Source: an uncultured Verrucomicrobia subdivision 3 bacterium (GTDB taxonomy: Bacteria; Verrucomicrobiota; Verrucomicrobiia; Limisphaerales; UBA11358). Taken from it: a stretch of DNA of 57,470 nt. Location of the stretch: assembly GCA_903850425.1 (NCBI GenBank), contig CAINLR010000007.1:1-57470 (forward strand), read 5' to 3'. Within the stretch, counting starts at the first letter, position 1. Every line of letters starts with the position of its first letter. The position numbers were made by a program, and so were the translations under genes. Below, one piece after another: positions 8,627 to 16,962 of this stretch. Below the pieces are notes generated by a model. The model ran no database searches. It was not told the DNA's origin and saw nothing but the letters and a program-made list of their open reading frames with translations.

Positions 8627-9889
8627 ATGAATAAATACTTACCATTGGGAAAACTGTCTTTTGGCATGGGCGACCGCTTCGGCCAGCAGGGCAAAGCGCA
8701 GCTCCGTGCCTGTCAGTTGGCCACCGAACTGGGCGCACATTTTGTGCCGGTGTGGAACAAGTCCAATCGCGAACACACGTTTATCGGCACCGAGCCGTCG
8801 TCTTTGCGCAGCGAGGCCGATGCGGCCGTGCAGGCGCTCGGCTGGAAAAATCCCTATCACGTGGACGCCGACCACATCCGCCTCGAAACGGTGGATCGTT
8901 TTATCGCGCCGTCGGACTTTTTCACGATTGATGTCGCTGACAGCATCGGCAAGCCGGCGGCCGTTGCGGACGTGAAAGTGTTTGTGGACCGCCATCCTGA
9001 ACTGATTGGCACGGTTTCCATTCCGCACATTGACCATCCATTCGCGATCACGCGCGCGGAAGTCGAGCGCGTGGCCAACAAATTCCTGCTCGCCACGCAG
9101 GACGCTGGGAAAATTTATCAGCACATCGTCAAAGCCAAGGGCGCGGAGAATTTCATCACCGAGGTTTCAATGGACGAAACCGACAGCCCGCAGACGCCGC
9201 CGGAATTGCTGATCATTCTCGCCGCGATTGCTGATCAAAAAATCCCCATCCAAACCATCGCGCCGAAGTTTACCGGCCGTTTCAACAAGGGCGTGGATTA
9301 TGTCGGCGACGTGAAACAGTTTGAGAAGGAATTCAACGACGACCTCGCGGTCATCGCGTTTGCCATCAAGAAATACGGGCTGCCGCCGTCGCTCAAATTG
9401 AGCGTCCACTCCGGCAGCGACAAGTTTTCCATCTACGAACCGATGCGGCGCGCGCTGAAGAAGTTTGATGCGGGCGTGCATATCAAAACCGCCGGCACCA
9501 CCTGGCTCGAAGAGCTCATCGGCCTCGCGGAAGCGGGCGGCGATGGCTTGGAAATCGCCAAGGAAATCTACGCCTACGCGATGGAGCATGTGGAGGAATT
9601 CTGCGCGCCCTACGCCAGTGTCATTGACATTGATAAAGCGAAGCTGCCGAGCGCGGCGGTCGTGAACGGCTGGAGTTCCAAGCAGTTCACCGATGCGTTG
9701 CGTCACGATCAGAAGAATCCGGCCTACAATCCGAGCTTCCGCCAGTTGCTGCATGTCAGCTTCAAGGTCGCGGCGAAGAAGGGCGACCGCTATTTGAACG
9801 CGCTTAAAAAGCACGAAGCCATCGTCGCCAGGAACGTCACGGAAAATCTTTTCGAGCGGCACATGAAACCGTTGTTGCTCGGCAAGTAA
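8627..9889 (+). CDS. Tagaturonate epimerase family protein
   Basis: A 420-residue cytoplasmic protein. The opening KLSFGMGDRFGQQGKAQL and the conserved stretches NPYHVDADHIRLETVD and LKLSVHSGSDKFSIYEP match the family built around the D-tagaturonate/D-fructuronate epimerase UxaE of hexuronate catabolism, as I remember it. Metal-ligand candidates are the Asp/His residues in HVDADH and SVHSGSDK. No uronate transport or isomerase genes lie nearby, so the exact substrate is open; members in Verrucomicrobia could act on other sugar acids. A monocistronic gene, isolated by the terminator before it. Confidence 0.6.
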   Translation: MNKYLPLGKLSFGMGDRFGQQGKAQLRACQLATELGAHFVPVWNKSNREHTFIGTEPSSLRSEADAAVQALGWKNPYHVDADHIRLETVDRFIAPSDFFTIDVADSIGKPAAVADVKVFVDRHPELIGTVSIPHIDHPFAITRAEVERVANKFLLATQDAGKIYQHIVKAKGAENFITEVSMDETDSPQTPPELLIILAAIADQKIPIQTIAPKFTGRFNKGVDYVGDVKQFEKEFNDDLAVIAFAIKKYGLPPSLKLSVHSGSDKFSIYEPMRRALKKFDAGVHIKTAGTTWLEELIGLAEAGGDGLEIAKEIYAYAMEHVEEFCAPYASVIDIDKAKLPSAAVVNGWSSKQFTDALRHDQKNPAYNPSFRQLLHVSFKVAAKKGDRYLNALKKHEAIVARNVTENLFERHMKPLLLGK

Positions 9890-9912
9890 GTTCCCTTTCT
9901 GCTTGCGCGAAT

Positions 9913-9942
9913 GTCATTCATGAAATTGGAATGACGCTAGGT
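9913..9942 (+). terminator. Possible weak terminator after the epimerase gene
   Basis: A 7-bp stem GTCATTC / GAATGAC with a 9-base loop, 24 bases after the stop codon. Only a poor T-rich tail follows, so this is tentative. Confidence 0.3.
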
Positions 9943-10149
9943 TTTAACGCAAACCGGGGCCGGCTCGATTTCGCCGCATGCGTTGTTTTGTGATAACTTA
10001 ATCCGCATCATTAGTCGCGATTCGGCTGGGGTGTGCTGCTCCAACATTGCGGGTTTAGCCGGTAGCGTGACTCGGTCGTCCCGCGCGCGAGTTCCGGATC
10101 GGGGCCGCCCTGGTTTGCGCTGAAACGCGCGCGCGGGACGCCCAGGCCA
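9943..10149. other. Gene-less stretch
   Basis: No convincing coding region, hairpin or repeat was seen on either strand. The short minus-strand open frames here look like GC-driven background. Confidence 0.4.
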
Positions 10150-10590
10150 TTAGCCGCGCAACGGCGGCAGCGCGGGCAGCGCCAGCACAATCGGCGGGTC
10201 GGTGGGCCGCAACGGACGCAGGTGCAGGTGTGGTTTTGCCGCCGCGCCCGGCGGGGCATTTTGCACGCGCAGACTGGCCACGAAACTGATGGGCAGGTTC
10301 GCTGCCATTTCGGCCAGGCTGGCTGAGAGCGGCATCAGTGCGGCCAGCAAATGAAATTCCGGCCGCGCGGGGCGCTCGATGCAAAATTTTCCAGGCCCGA
10401 TCATCACCTTGCCGGACAAGGGCACGCCTAGCGGCACGCCGCTCGTGAACGTCCCCACAAAAGTGAAGCCCTTCGGCTGGCTCGGCCCCTCGACCACGCC
10501 GTCGATGACCGGCCCGGAGATTTTCTTGCGGCCAGCGAAATAGCTCCAGATGCACCCCGGAGAAATTTGCGGATACGCTCGCGCCGCCAT
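10150..10590 (-). CDS. Hypothetical protein of uncertain reality
   Basis: An open frame of 146 codons from the ATG at 10590, just downstream of a truncated DUF1702 gene. It contains a plausible folded stretch (GPVIDGVVEGPSQPKGFTFV, then SGKVMIGPGKFCIERPA) and a proline-rich end. I do not recognise a family. It may be a short gene or the remains of one, since its neighbourhood is decayed. Confidence 0.3.
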   Translation of the reverse strand: MAARAYPQISPGCIWSYFAGRKKISGPVIDGVVEGPSQPKGFTFVGTFTSGVPLGVPLSGKVMIGPGKFCIERPARPEFHLLAALMPLSASLAEMAANLPISFVASLRVQNAPPGAAAKPHLHLRPLRPTDPPIVLALPALPPLRG

Positions 10591-10594
10591 GGCA

Positions 10595-10855
10595 TCAAAA
10601 TTCAAGCAGCGCCAGCCCCATCGCCGCGCCTTCAAAAGCAAAGCCGCGCAGATCCAAGTCCCCGGCCGCCAGCGTAGCATCGAGTTCGGCTGATGAGCTG
10701 CATTCCACAGCGACGTGATAGCCAGCCAGGAACGCGTGCCCCACGCCTTCAAGCCGGTTTTGCATGAATGGAGACGCTCCCCGGCAGCCCCGCGGCTGGA
10801 AATTCACCGACTTTGCGGGAAGGCCAAAGACGCGCCGGCGGAGTTTTATTAGCAT
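10595..10855 (-). pseudogene. Truncated DUF1702 gene (N-terminal quarter only)
   Basis: From the ATG at 10855 the frame reads MLIKLRRRVFGLPAK, FQPRGCRGASP, RLEGVGHAFLAGYHVAVE and LRGFAFEGAAMGLALLEF, then stops. This is the N-terminal signature of DUF1702 proteins, which are usually about 300 residues or longer and often lie near ASPIC/UnbV genes or in enediyne-type clusters. Only about 86 residues remain. The bases beyond the stop do not continue the family in any frame that I could follow. The match is by memory of the family, so a profile search should confirm it. Confidence 0.6.
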
Positions 10856-11303
10856 TACGGTTTTCAAAGACTTACTTCCAGGCTTGGCTGAATCGTGTGG
10901 TTGGCTTGGCTGAATAAAGTTATTGAAGGTTTCTGGCGCTGGTGCGTCAACAGCAAACCTAACCCACTTCAAAAAGTTTCCTGATGAAAACACGCCGCGC
11001 TCCGCCAGCGCGCTTTTTTCGGACGCGCGGCGTGAATTTGAGCCGGATTGAGAAGTCGGCAAACGCAGCCTCGCCGCCATTCCGGTGGCGCGCAAGTTCT
11101 GGTGCGCCGCAGAAATGACTCGGAAACGCCAGGGATCGTAGCGGAGCCAAGCGTGGCGCATCTGCCCCAGCTTTTACTTTGAAATGCGGCCCGTTCCCTG
11201 CCAACATGCGCGCTCGCTAGCCGCTGCGGGAGTTCAAGCTTTAGCTTACCCGCCGGTGGCAAACGAATGAGGACCAGCGGAAGCTTGGACTCCAACTTTA
11301 CAC
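10856..11303. other. Gene-less stretch before aspS
   Basis: About 450 bases between the DUF1702 remnant and aspS. Minus-strand open frames cover it but show low-complexity, Arg/Ser-rich translations with no family signal. The aspS promoter must lie at its right end, but no clear -35/-10 pair was seen. Confidence 0.4.
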
Positions 11304-13142
11304 ATGAAACGCACGCATCATTGCAACGAACTGCGCCCGGCACACATCGGGCAAACCGTCACCCTGTCGGGCTGGGTTCATTCCCGCCGCGACCTCGGCG
11401 GCCTCATCTTCATTGACATTCGCGACCGCGAAGGTCGCACGCAAACCGTTTTTGATCCGTCCGATTTGACGCCCGAACTCTTCACCCAGGCCGCGGCGCT
11501 CCGCAGCGAATGTGTCGTCAGCATCACCGGCAAAGTCCGGGCGCGTCCTGCCGGCACCAACAACACCAAGATTCCCACTGGCGAAGTCGAGGTCGGCGTC
11601 AGCGCGCTCGAAGTGCTGAATATGGCCGAGGTCCTGCCTTTTCCCGTGGACGATCCCGAAATCGCCAACAAGGTGAATGAGGAATTGCGCCTGAAATATC
11701 GCTACCTCGATCTGCGTCGTCCCGAAATGGCGCGCAACCTAAAACTGCGCAGCAAAGTCGCCATCGCCACGCGCAGCTACATGGACGACCAGGGTTTCCT
11801 CGAAGTCGAGACGCCCACGCTCTTCAAGTCCACGCCTGAAGGCGCCCGCGAATTCCTCGTGCCCAACCGCCGCGAGCCCGGCACCTTTTATGCCCTGCCG
11901 CAGTCGCCGCAGCAGTTCAAACAAATTCTCATGGTCGCCGGCGTGGAAAAATATTTCCAACTCGCCCGCTGCTACCGCGACGAAGATTTGCGTGCCGACC
12001 GCCAGCCGGAGTTCACGCAGGTGGACATCGAGATGAGTTTCATTGACCGCGAAGACATTTATGCGCTCATCGAAGGCCTCATCAAGCGCGTTTGGAAAAC
12101 GGCGTTAAACATTGATGTTCCGACGCCGTTCAAGCGCATGAGTTTTGAGGAAGCCCTGAACCGCTACGGCATCGACAAGCCCGACACGCGCTTCGCCATG
12201 GAGCTCGTGGACATGACCGAAGATTTCAAGGCCAGCACCTTCAAAGTATTCAGCGGCACCATTGCCAACGGCGGCGTGGTGAAGGCGCTCAATGCGAAAG
12301 GCCTGGCCGGCGCGACGCAAGGCCAGCTCGAAGCCATGACCGAGACTGCCAAAGGGTTCGGGGCCAAAGGTCTCGCTTTTATCAAGGTCGAAGGCGGCGA
12401 ATGGAAGTCGCCCATCGTGAAATTCTTCAGCGACGCCGAGAAGGCCGCGCTGACGGCCAAACTGAAAATCGAAGAAGGCGATTTGATTCTCTTCGCCGCC
12501 GATCAATGGCTCAACGCCTGCGAAATCCTCGGCAAGATTCGCCTCTATTGCGCCGACGTTTTGAAGACGCAAGGCAAGCTGGTGATTCCTGCGAACCAGT
12601 TCAATTTTCTCTGGGTCATCGAATTTCCGCTGCTCGGCTTCGACCGCGAACAGAACCGCTGGTATTCCAGCCATCATCCGTTCACTGCGCCGGTGCAGGA
12701 AGACATCCCGCTGCTCAAGACCGACCCGAAGAAAGTTCGCGGTCAGCATTACGACGTGGTCGTCAACGGCGTGGAACTCGGCGGCGGCTCCATTCGTATC
12801 CATCAGCCCGACGTGCAGAAGACCATCTTCGAGGAATTGCTCGCCATCCCGCCGGAGGAGACCAAACTTCGCTTCGGCTACATGCTCGACGCCTTCAAAT
12901 ACGGCGCCCCGCCGCACGGCGGCATCGCGCTCGGCTTTGACCGGCTCATCGCCATCCTGTGCGGCACGCAAAGCATCCGCGACGTTATCGCCTTCCCGAA
13001 GACCGCGAAGGGCACCTGCTTGATGACCGACTCGCCCAGCCATGTCGCGCCGAAACAACTGCGGGATCTTTACCTCGAAGTGAAGGTAAAACCGCCGACG
13101 GCACCCGCCGCACCGACCGCACCGGCTGCCTCGGCGACATAA
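11304..13142 (+). CDS. aspS: Aspartyl-tRNA synthetase
   Basis: Charges tRNA with aspartate in the cytoplasm. A 612-residue bacterial-type enzyme: N-terminal OB-fold anticodon-binding domain (VTLSGWVHSRRDLGGLIFID), class II motif 2 (CYRDEDLRADRQPEFTQVD), the bacterial GAD insertion at about residues 290-410, and motif 3 (GIALGFDRLIAIL). The GGGSIRIH element is typical. The last 20 residues are an Ala/Pro/Thr-rich tail not needed for the fold. Whether it also charges tRNA-Asn cannot be judged from the sequence. Confidence 0.97.
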   Translation: MKRTHHCNELRPAHIGQTVTLSGWVHSRRDLGGLIFIDIRDREGRTQTVFDPSDLTPELFTQAAALRSECVVSITGKVRARPAGTNNTKIPTGEVEVGVSALEVLNMAEVLPFPVDDPEIANKVNEELRLKYRYLDLRRPEMARNLKLRSKVAIATRSYMDDQGFLEVETPTLFKSTPEGAREFLVPNRREPGTFYALPQSPQQFKQILMVAGVEKYFQLARCYRDEDLRADRQPEFTQVDIEMSFIDREDIYALIEGLIKRVWKTALNIDVPTPFKRMSFEEALNRYGIDKPDTRFAMELVDMTEDFKASTFKVFSGTIANGGVVKALNAKGLAGATQGQLEAMTETAKGFGAKGLAFIKVEGGEWKSPIVKFFSDAEKAALTAKLKIEEGDLILFAADQWLNACEILGKIRLYCADVLKTQGKLVIPANQFNFLWVIEFPLLGFDREQNRWYSSHHPFTAPVQEDIPLLKTDPKKVRGQHYDVVVNGVELGGGSIRIHQPDVQKTIFEELLAIPPEETKLRFGYMLDAFKYGAPPHGGIALGFDRLIAILCGTQSIRDVIAFPKTAKGTCLMTDSPSHVAPKQLRDLYLEVKVKPPTAPAAPTAPAASAT

Positions 13143-13162
13143 CCCTTTCCGGCTACCAAACT

Positions 13163-13198
13163 ACCCAAGTCGTTTTAGAAACGACTTGGGTGTTTCTT
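13163..13198 (+). terminator. Intrinsic terminator of aspS
   Basis: A perfect 13-bp stem (ACCCAAGTCGTTT / AAACGACTTGGGT) with a 3-base loop TAG and a T-rich tail GTTTCTTT, 20 bases after the aspS stop. It is also the first unit of the palindrome array that continues to 13400. Confidence 0.88.
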
Positions 13199-13400
13199 TA
13201 GACAGACAAGGTCGTTTCCAAAACGACCAAGGTCGCCTAGTAGCTCCGGCAGGTATTCTGCCAGACGACCGAGGTAGAATCGCATCTCCGGCAGGTCGTT
13301 TACTAAATGACCCAGGTGTTTTCACAAACGACCTGCCGGCGATCGTAAAATACCTGCCGGAGGTGCCATTCGACCGAGGTCGTTTCGTAAACGACCTGCC
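13163..13400. repeat. Array of nested GGTCGTTT/AAACGACC palindromes
   Basis: Successive hairpins share the core GTCGTTT-nnn-AAACGAC: stems at 13163-13191, 13210-13228 and 13377-13397, each with a 3-base loop. Between them are larger nested inverted repeats: CTCCGGCAGGTATT (13244-13257) pairs with 13349-13362, and CCGGCAGGTCGTTT (13288-13301) with 13326-13339. The array can fold into one large branched structure. A plus-strand frame (13186-13422) runs through it, but its translation only mirrors the repeat, so I treat it as non-coding. Confidence 0.8.
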
Positions 13401-13494
13401 AGATTTACTTAAATACCAATAGTTTAGGTTGTTTCTGGTGGTTTACAGGCAGATTTATGCGGTTTACCGGCAAATTCCGCCGAGAAGGGGTGAA

Positions 13495-13633
13495 AATAGC
13501 CCGGCCTTTCAAGGCTGGGCCACGTGCCCACCCGCGATATAAGTCCCGGAGGGACGGCAGAACGATTCTTCCGTCCCTTTGGGACTTGGATATTTACGCG
13601 AAATCAAGCCCAGCACTTAAGTGCTGGGATATT
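13495..13633. repeat. MITE-like palindromic element, copy 1 (139 bp)
   Basis: Begins AATAGCCC and ends GGGATATT. Inside are an end hairpin (13499-13520), a nested pair AAGTCCC-GGA-GGGACGG (13541-13557) matched by CCGTCCC-TTT-GGGACTT (13571-13587), and a perfect palindrome at 13609-13628 centred on CTTAAG. Copy 2 at 16788-16927 has the same order of parts and nearly the same length. No coding capacity. Confidence 0.7.
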
Positions 13634-13730
13634 TTCTGAAAACAACCTGAATCATTACGTTCGGCCTGCCTTAAAAGAAGAACGGCGGTCAATGGACCGC
13701 CGCTACAAAGAGCTTCCGATTGGGTGCGGT

Positions 13731-14114
13731 TCAAACCGGCTTAGGCGTCGGAGCCGGAGCCGGTGTGCCACTGGGATTTTGATTGCCGATCAACTCCGCC
13801 CGCAGGCCACGAAGTTTTTGCGGGAGGGCATGGTTTTTGCCCAACAACCCTTCCACCAGACTGACACTGCCGGTGGCCTGAGTGTAAAAGCCTTCCCGCA
13901 TGTTATGGACATTGGCCACGGCGGCCGCGAACGTTTGCTCGGCGGCCTGACGGGCTTTGTCAGCCATCTCAATCACCAGCCCGGCGCCGGTGAGCTGCCC
14001 AATAAGTGAGGTAGGATCAAAGTTCTTGGCCTTCAATTCGGCGACATAGGGCGAGAGCGCGTCGCCCACTTTGCCGATGTAACTTTCCTTCAGCGGATCA
14101 TTCAAGTCAGACAT
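13731..14114 (-). CDS. Small helical hypothetical protein (127 aa)
   Basis: A soluble protein without signal peptide. Residues 5-105 look like a bundle of amphipathic helices (SYIGKVGDALSPYVAELKAK, EMADKARQAAEQTFAAAVAN), and it ends in a Pro/Ala tail (GTPAPAPTPKPV). No family recognised. It lies alone between a MITE-like element and the LRR gene, on the opposite strand. A second protein of exactly 127 residues and similar style is encoded at 54831-55214. Confidence 0.6.
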   Translation of the reverse strand: MSDLNDPLKESYIGKVGDALSPYVAELKAKNFDPTSLIGQLTGAGLVIEMADKARQAAEQTFAAAVANVHNMREGFYTQATGSVSLVEGLLGKNHALPQKLRGLRAELIGNQNPSGTPAPAPTPKPV

Positions 14115-14417
14115 AATTATTGGTTTTCACATGGTTGATGGTTGTTTACCCGGAGCTGTGAGACGATTAGGCATCGCCCCGGAAAAGAACGCCTTACATT
14201 CTTTGGGAATTCCTTGACATTTTTTGCCCTGCGCCCCACCGGCGGAAGCCGCAGCCAGGGGCCGAACAGGAGAATGCGTTCTTGTATTCACCAGCGGCGT
14301 GGGCTGAAATGGAACCGTTGCGCTTAGGCTCAGGGCCCGTAAAGGGCAAACCACAAAATCACAACCGGGATGCGGGGGAAAATGATTCTCCGGGTCCGCC
14401 CGGAATGGAATCCAGAA
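14115..14417. other. Intergenic region before the LRR gene
   Basis: About 300 bases between divergent genes. A TTGACA hexamer is present near 14214 but no good -10 follows at 16-18 bases. No repeats or RNA gene seen. Confidence 0.35.
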
Positions 14418-16772
14418 ATGAAAACGATCAAATTATTGTCGGCCCTCATCGGCTTGGCGCTGCCCGTCGTGGTGCAGGCGCAATTCACTTTCACCACCAG
14501 CAACGGTGGCATCACCATCACAGGCTATTCGGGAAATCCAACAACTTTGGCAATTCCGAGCACTATCAATGGTTATCCGGTCGTCAGCATCGGGAATCTC
14601 GCATTCAATAATAGCAGCACGCTGATCAGCGTGATGATTCCCGATAGCGTCACCAATATCGGGATCGCCTCTTTTCGATTCTGTGGCAGTATAACCAGCG
14701 TCACGATCGGCAACAGCGTCATCACGATTGGAAGTTCGGCGTTCCGGTCCTGCACCAATCTGGGCAGTGTCACAATGCCCAATAGCGTCGTCAACGTAGC
14801 CGGCAGTGCGTTTCAAGCCTGTTCTAGCCTGACCAACCTCACGATTGGAAACCGCGTCACCGGCATTGGAAACTCTGCGTTCCAGAGCTGCACTAATCTA
14901 ACCGGCGTCACAATCCCCAATAGTGTCGGAGCAATTGGCAACAGCGCGTTCGCTTCCTGCACCAGCTTGGCCAACCTCACGATTGGCAACAGCGTCACCA
15001 GCATCGGAAACTCCGCCTTTCAATTCTGCACCCAATTGGGCAGCGTGATCGTTCCGAACAGTGTCACCAACATTGGCAGCAGCGCGTTTTCGGGCTGCCC
15101 CAGTCTGACCAACCTTACCATTGGCACCAGCGTTGCCAGCCTCGGAGACTTTGCGTTCAATGACTGCTCTGGCCTGACCAGCGTCACCATTCCGGGCAGC
15201 GTCCGGAGTATCGGCACTGGTCCGTGCTACGGCTGCAGCCACCTGGCCGCGATAATAGTGTCTCCAACCAATCCCTGTTTTTGCAGTGTGGAGGGGGTGC
15301 TGCTCGCGGTGGACCAATCCACGCTGATTCAATTTCCGGGCGGCCTTGGCAGAAGTTATTTAATTCCCACCAGCGTCACCACGATCGGAAGCTGGGCGTT
15401 CGCCGGCTGTGCTGGCCTGACCAACGTCACCATTGGCGACAGTGTCACCAGCATCGGCAGCGATGCCTTCCATGACTGCATTGGCCTGATCAACATCCTG
15501 ATCCCCAACAGTGTCACCAGCTTTGGACCGGGTGCTTTCAATAATTGCAGCGGTATCACCATTGGAAGCTCGAACATCGGAACCGGTTGGTTCTCTGGCA
15601 CAGTTAACCTGACCAACGTCACGCTTCTCGACAGTGTCATCCGCATTGGAGTGACGGCGTTTGTTAACTGCACCAGCCTGACAACAGTCACCTTTGGGAG
15701 TAATGTCACATTTATCGGAGGCTCGGCCTTCTTGGGCTGCACCAGCTTGAGAAGCGTCACGCTTCCCGATAGTGTGACCAGCATTGAATATTCTGTGTTT
15801 AATGGCTGCACCAGCTTGGAACAGGTCACTCTCGGCTGCGGTCTCACCAGTCTCCCATGGTATGATTTCTACGATTGTTCCACACTTGCCAGCATTACCA
15901 TTCCCGACAATATCACCTTTATTGGGAACAATACGTTTTTTGGCTGCACCAGTCTGACCAACGTCATTATTGGCAAGGGCGTCACCAGCATTGATGGCTC
16001 GGCCTTTAGCTTTTGTCCTGCGCTGACGTCAATAACAGTATCCTCAAACAACCCCGCTTATTGCAGTGCAGAGGGCGTCCTGTTCGATTTCAGCAAATCT
16101 GCACTGCTTCAGTTTCCGCGTGGTTTCCGTGGAACCTATGCGATTCCCAGCACTGTCACCAGCATAGCAGATTCCACGTTCTACTACTGCGCCGGATTGA
16201 CCAGCATCATAATTCCCAATCGAGTCACCAGCATTGGAGATTCCGCTTTCTATGGCTGCTCTAGCCTGACTAATGTCACCATGGGATCGGGCGTGACCAG
16301 CATTGGAGAAGTAGCGTTTGGCTACTGCACTGGACTGACTCACATCACCATCAGCAGCCGCGTCAACACTATCGGAACGTGGGCATTCGAGGATTGTTCC
16401 AGTCTGACGACAATATGTTTTACGGGCAATGCGCCCAGCCTCAATTCTTATGCTTTCACCGGCGACAGTGCGACCGTTTACTATCTGCCTGGAACCATCG
16501 GATGGGGCACAACGTTTGGTGGCCTTGCGACAGCGCTATGGAACCCGCAAGCGCAAACCAGCGATGGCCAGTTCGGTGTGCAAGCGGGGCAATTTGGCTT
16601 CAACATCACGGGCAGCAGCAATCTGGTCATCGTGGTAGAAGCCGCCACCAATCTTTCCAATCCCGTCTGGCAACCACTGCAAACCACCACCCTCACGAAC
16701 GGCTCGGCCTATTTCAGCGATCCACAGTGGACGAATTATCCCGGCCGCTTCTACCGCCTCCGCTCGCCGTGA
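14418..16772 (+). CDS. Secreted BspA-type leucine-rich repeat protein
   Basis: A 784-residue exported protein. The signal peptide is residues 1-22 (MKTIKLLSALIGLALPVVVQ). It is followed by more than 20 repeats of about 23 residues with the pattern SVTSIGNSAFQxCTxLTxVTI, the LRR_5/BspA type seen in surface and binding proteins. Two diverged inserts (around SPTNPCFCSVEGVLLAVDQS and SSNNPAYCSAEGVLFDFSKS) are themselves copies of one another. The last 50 residues form a module ending YPGRFYRLRSP that recurs in the NHL-Ig protein at 34510-36123. The start is the ATG just before the signal peptide. Probable role: surface recognition or adhesion. Confidence 0.88.
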   Translation: MKTIKLLSALIGLALPVVVQAQFTFTTSNGGITITGYSGNPTTLAIPSTINGYPVVSIGNLAFNNSSTLISVMIPDSVTNIGIASFRFCGSITSVTIGNSVITIGSSAFRSCTNLGSVTMPNSVVNVAGSAFQACSSLTNLTIGNRVTGIGNSAFQSCTNLTGVTIPNSVGAIGNSAFASCTSLANLTIGNSVTSIGNSAFQFCTQLGSVIVPNSVTNIGSSAFSGCPSLTNLTIGTSVASLGDFAFNDCSGLTSVTIPGSVRSIGTGPCYGCSHLAAIIVSPTNPCFCSVEGVLLAVDQSTLIQFPGGLGRSYLIPTSVTTIGSWAFAGCAGLTNVTIGDSVTSIGSDAFHDCIGLINILIPNSVTSFGPGAFNNCSGITIGSSNIGTGWFSGTVNLTNVTLLDSVIRIGVTAFVNCTSLTTVTFGSNVTFIGGSAFLGCTSLRSVTLPDSVTSIEYSVFNGCTSLEQVTLGCGLTSLPWYDFYDCSTLASITIPDNITFIGNNTFFGCTSLTNVIIGKGVTSIDGSAFSFCPALTSITVSSNNPAYCSAEGVLFDFSKSALLQFPRGFRGTYAIPSTVTSIADSTFYYCAGLTSIIIPNRVTSIGDSAFYGCSSLTNVTMGSGVTSIGEVAFGYCTGLTHITISSRVNTIGTWAFEDCSSLTTICFTGNAPSLNSYAFTGDSATVYYLPGTIGWGTTFGGLATALWNPQAQTSDGQFGVQAGQFGFNITGSSNLVIVVEAATNLSNPVWQPLQTTTLTNGSAYFSDPQWTNYPGRFYRLRSP

Positions 16773-16787
16773 AGCTTGGAAGGCGAC

Positions 16788-16927
16788 AATAGCCCAGCCA
16801 TTTATGGCTGGGTTCACGGTTTGGAAACAACAAAGTCCCATCAGGGACGAAAGAAATGCTCTGCCGTCCGTTCGGGCCTTTGGAAACCGGCGGGGACTTT
16901 TTCCCAGCCATAAATGGCTGGGCTATT
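16788..16927. repeat. MITE-like palindromic element, copy 2 (140 bp)
   Basis: The first 25 bases (16788-16812) are a perfect inverted copy of the last 25 (16903-16927), beginning AATAGCCC and ending GGGCTATT; each end is also a hairpin by itself. The interior repeats the AAGTCCC-nnn-GGGACG motif (from 16833) and a matching CCGTCC ... GGGACTT on the right. Same architecture as copy 1. No open reading frame. It starts 15 bases after the LRR stop codon. Confidence 0.75.
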
Positions 16928-16962
16928 CTCCGAAACGAGTCTAACTTCTGACTGGCTGTCCA

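Noticed and set aside
13163-13400. CRISPR array
   Set aside because: The units are palindromic hairpins of unequal spacing without unique spacers, and no cas genes are present.
13186-13422. 78-codon frame through the palindrome array as a gene
   Set aside because: The translation (GRF.ND, GRLVAPAG and similar) only mirrors the DNA repeats; there is no independent coding evidence.
13524-14009. Plus-strand frame of 161 codons
   Set aside because: It runs through the MITE-like element and opposite the 127-residue gene.
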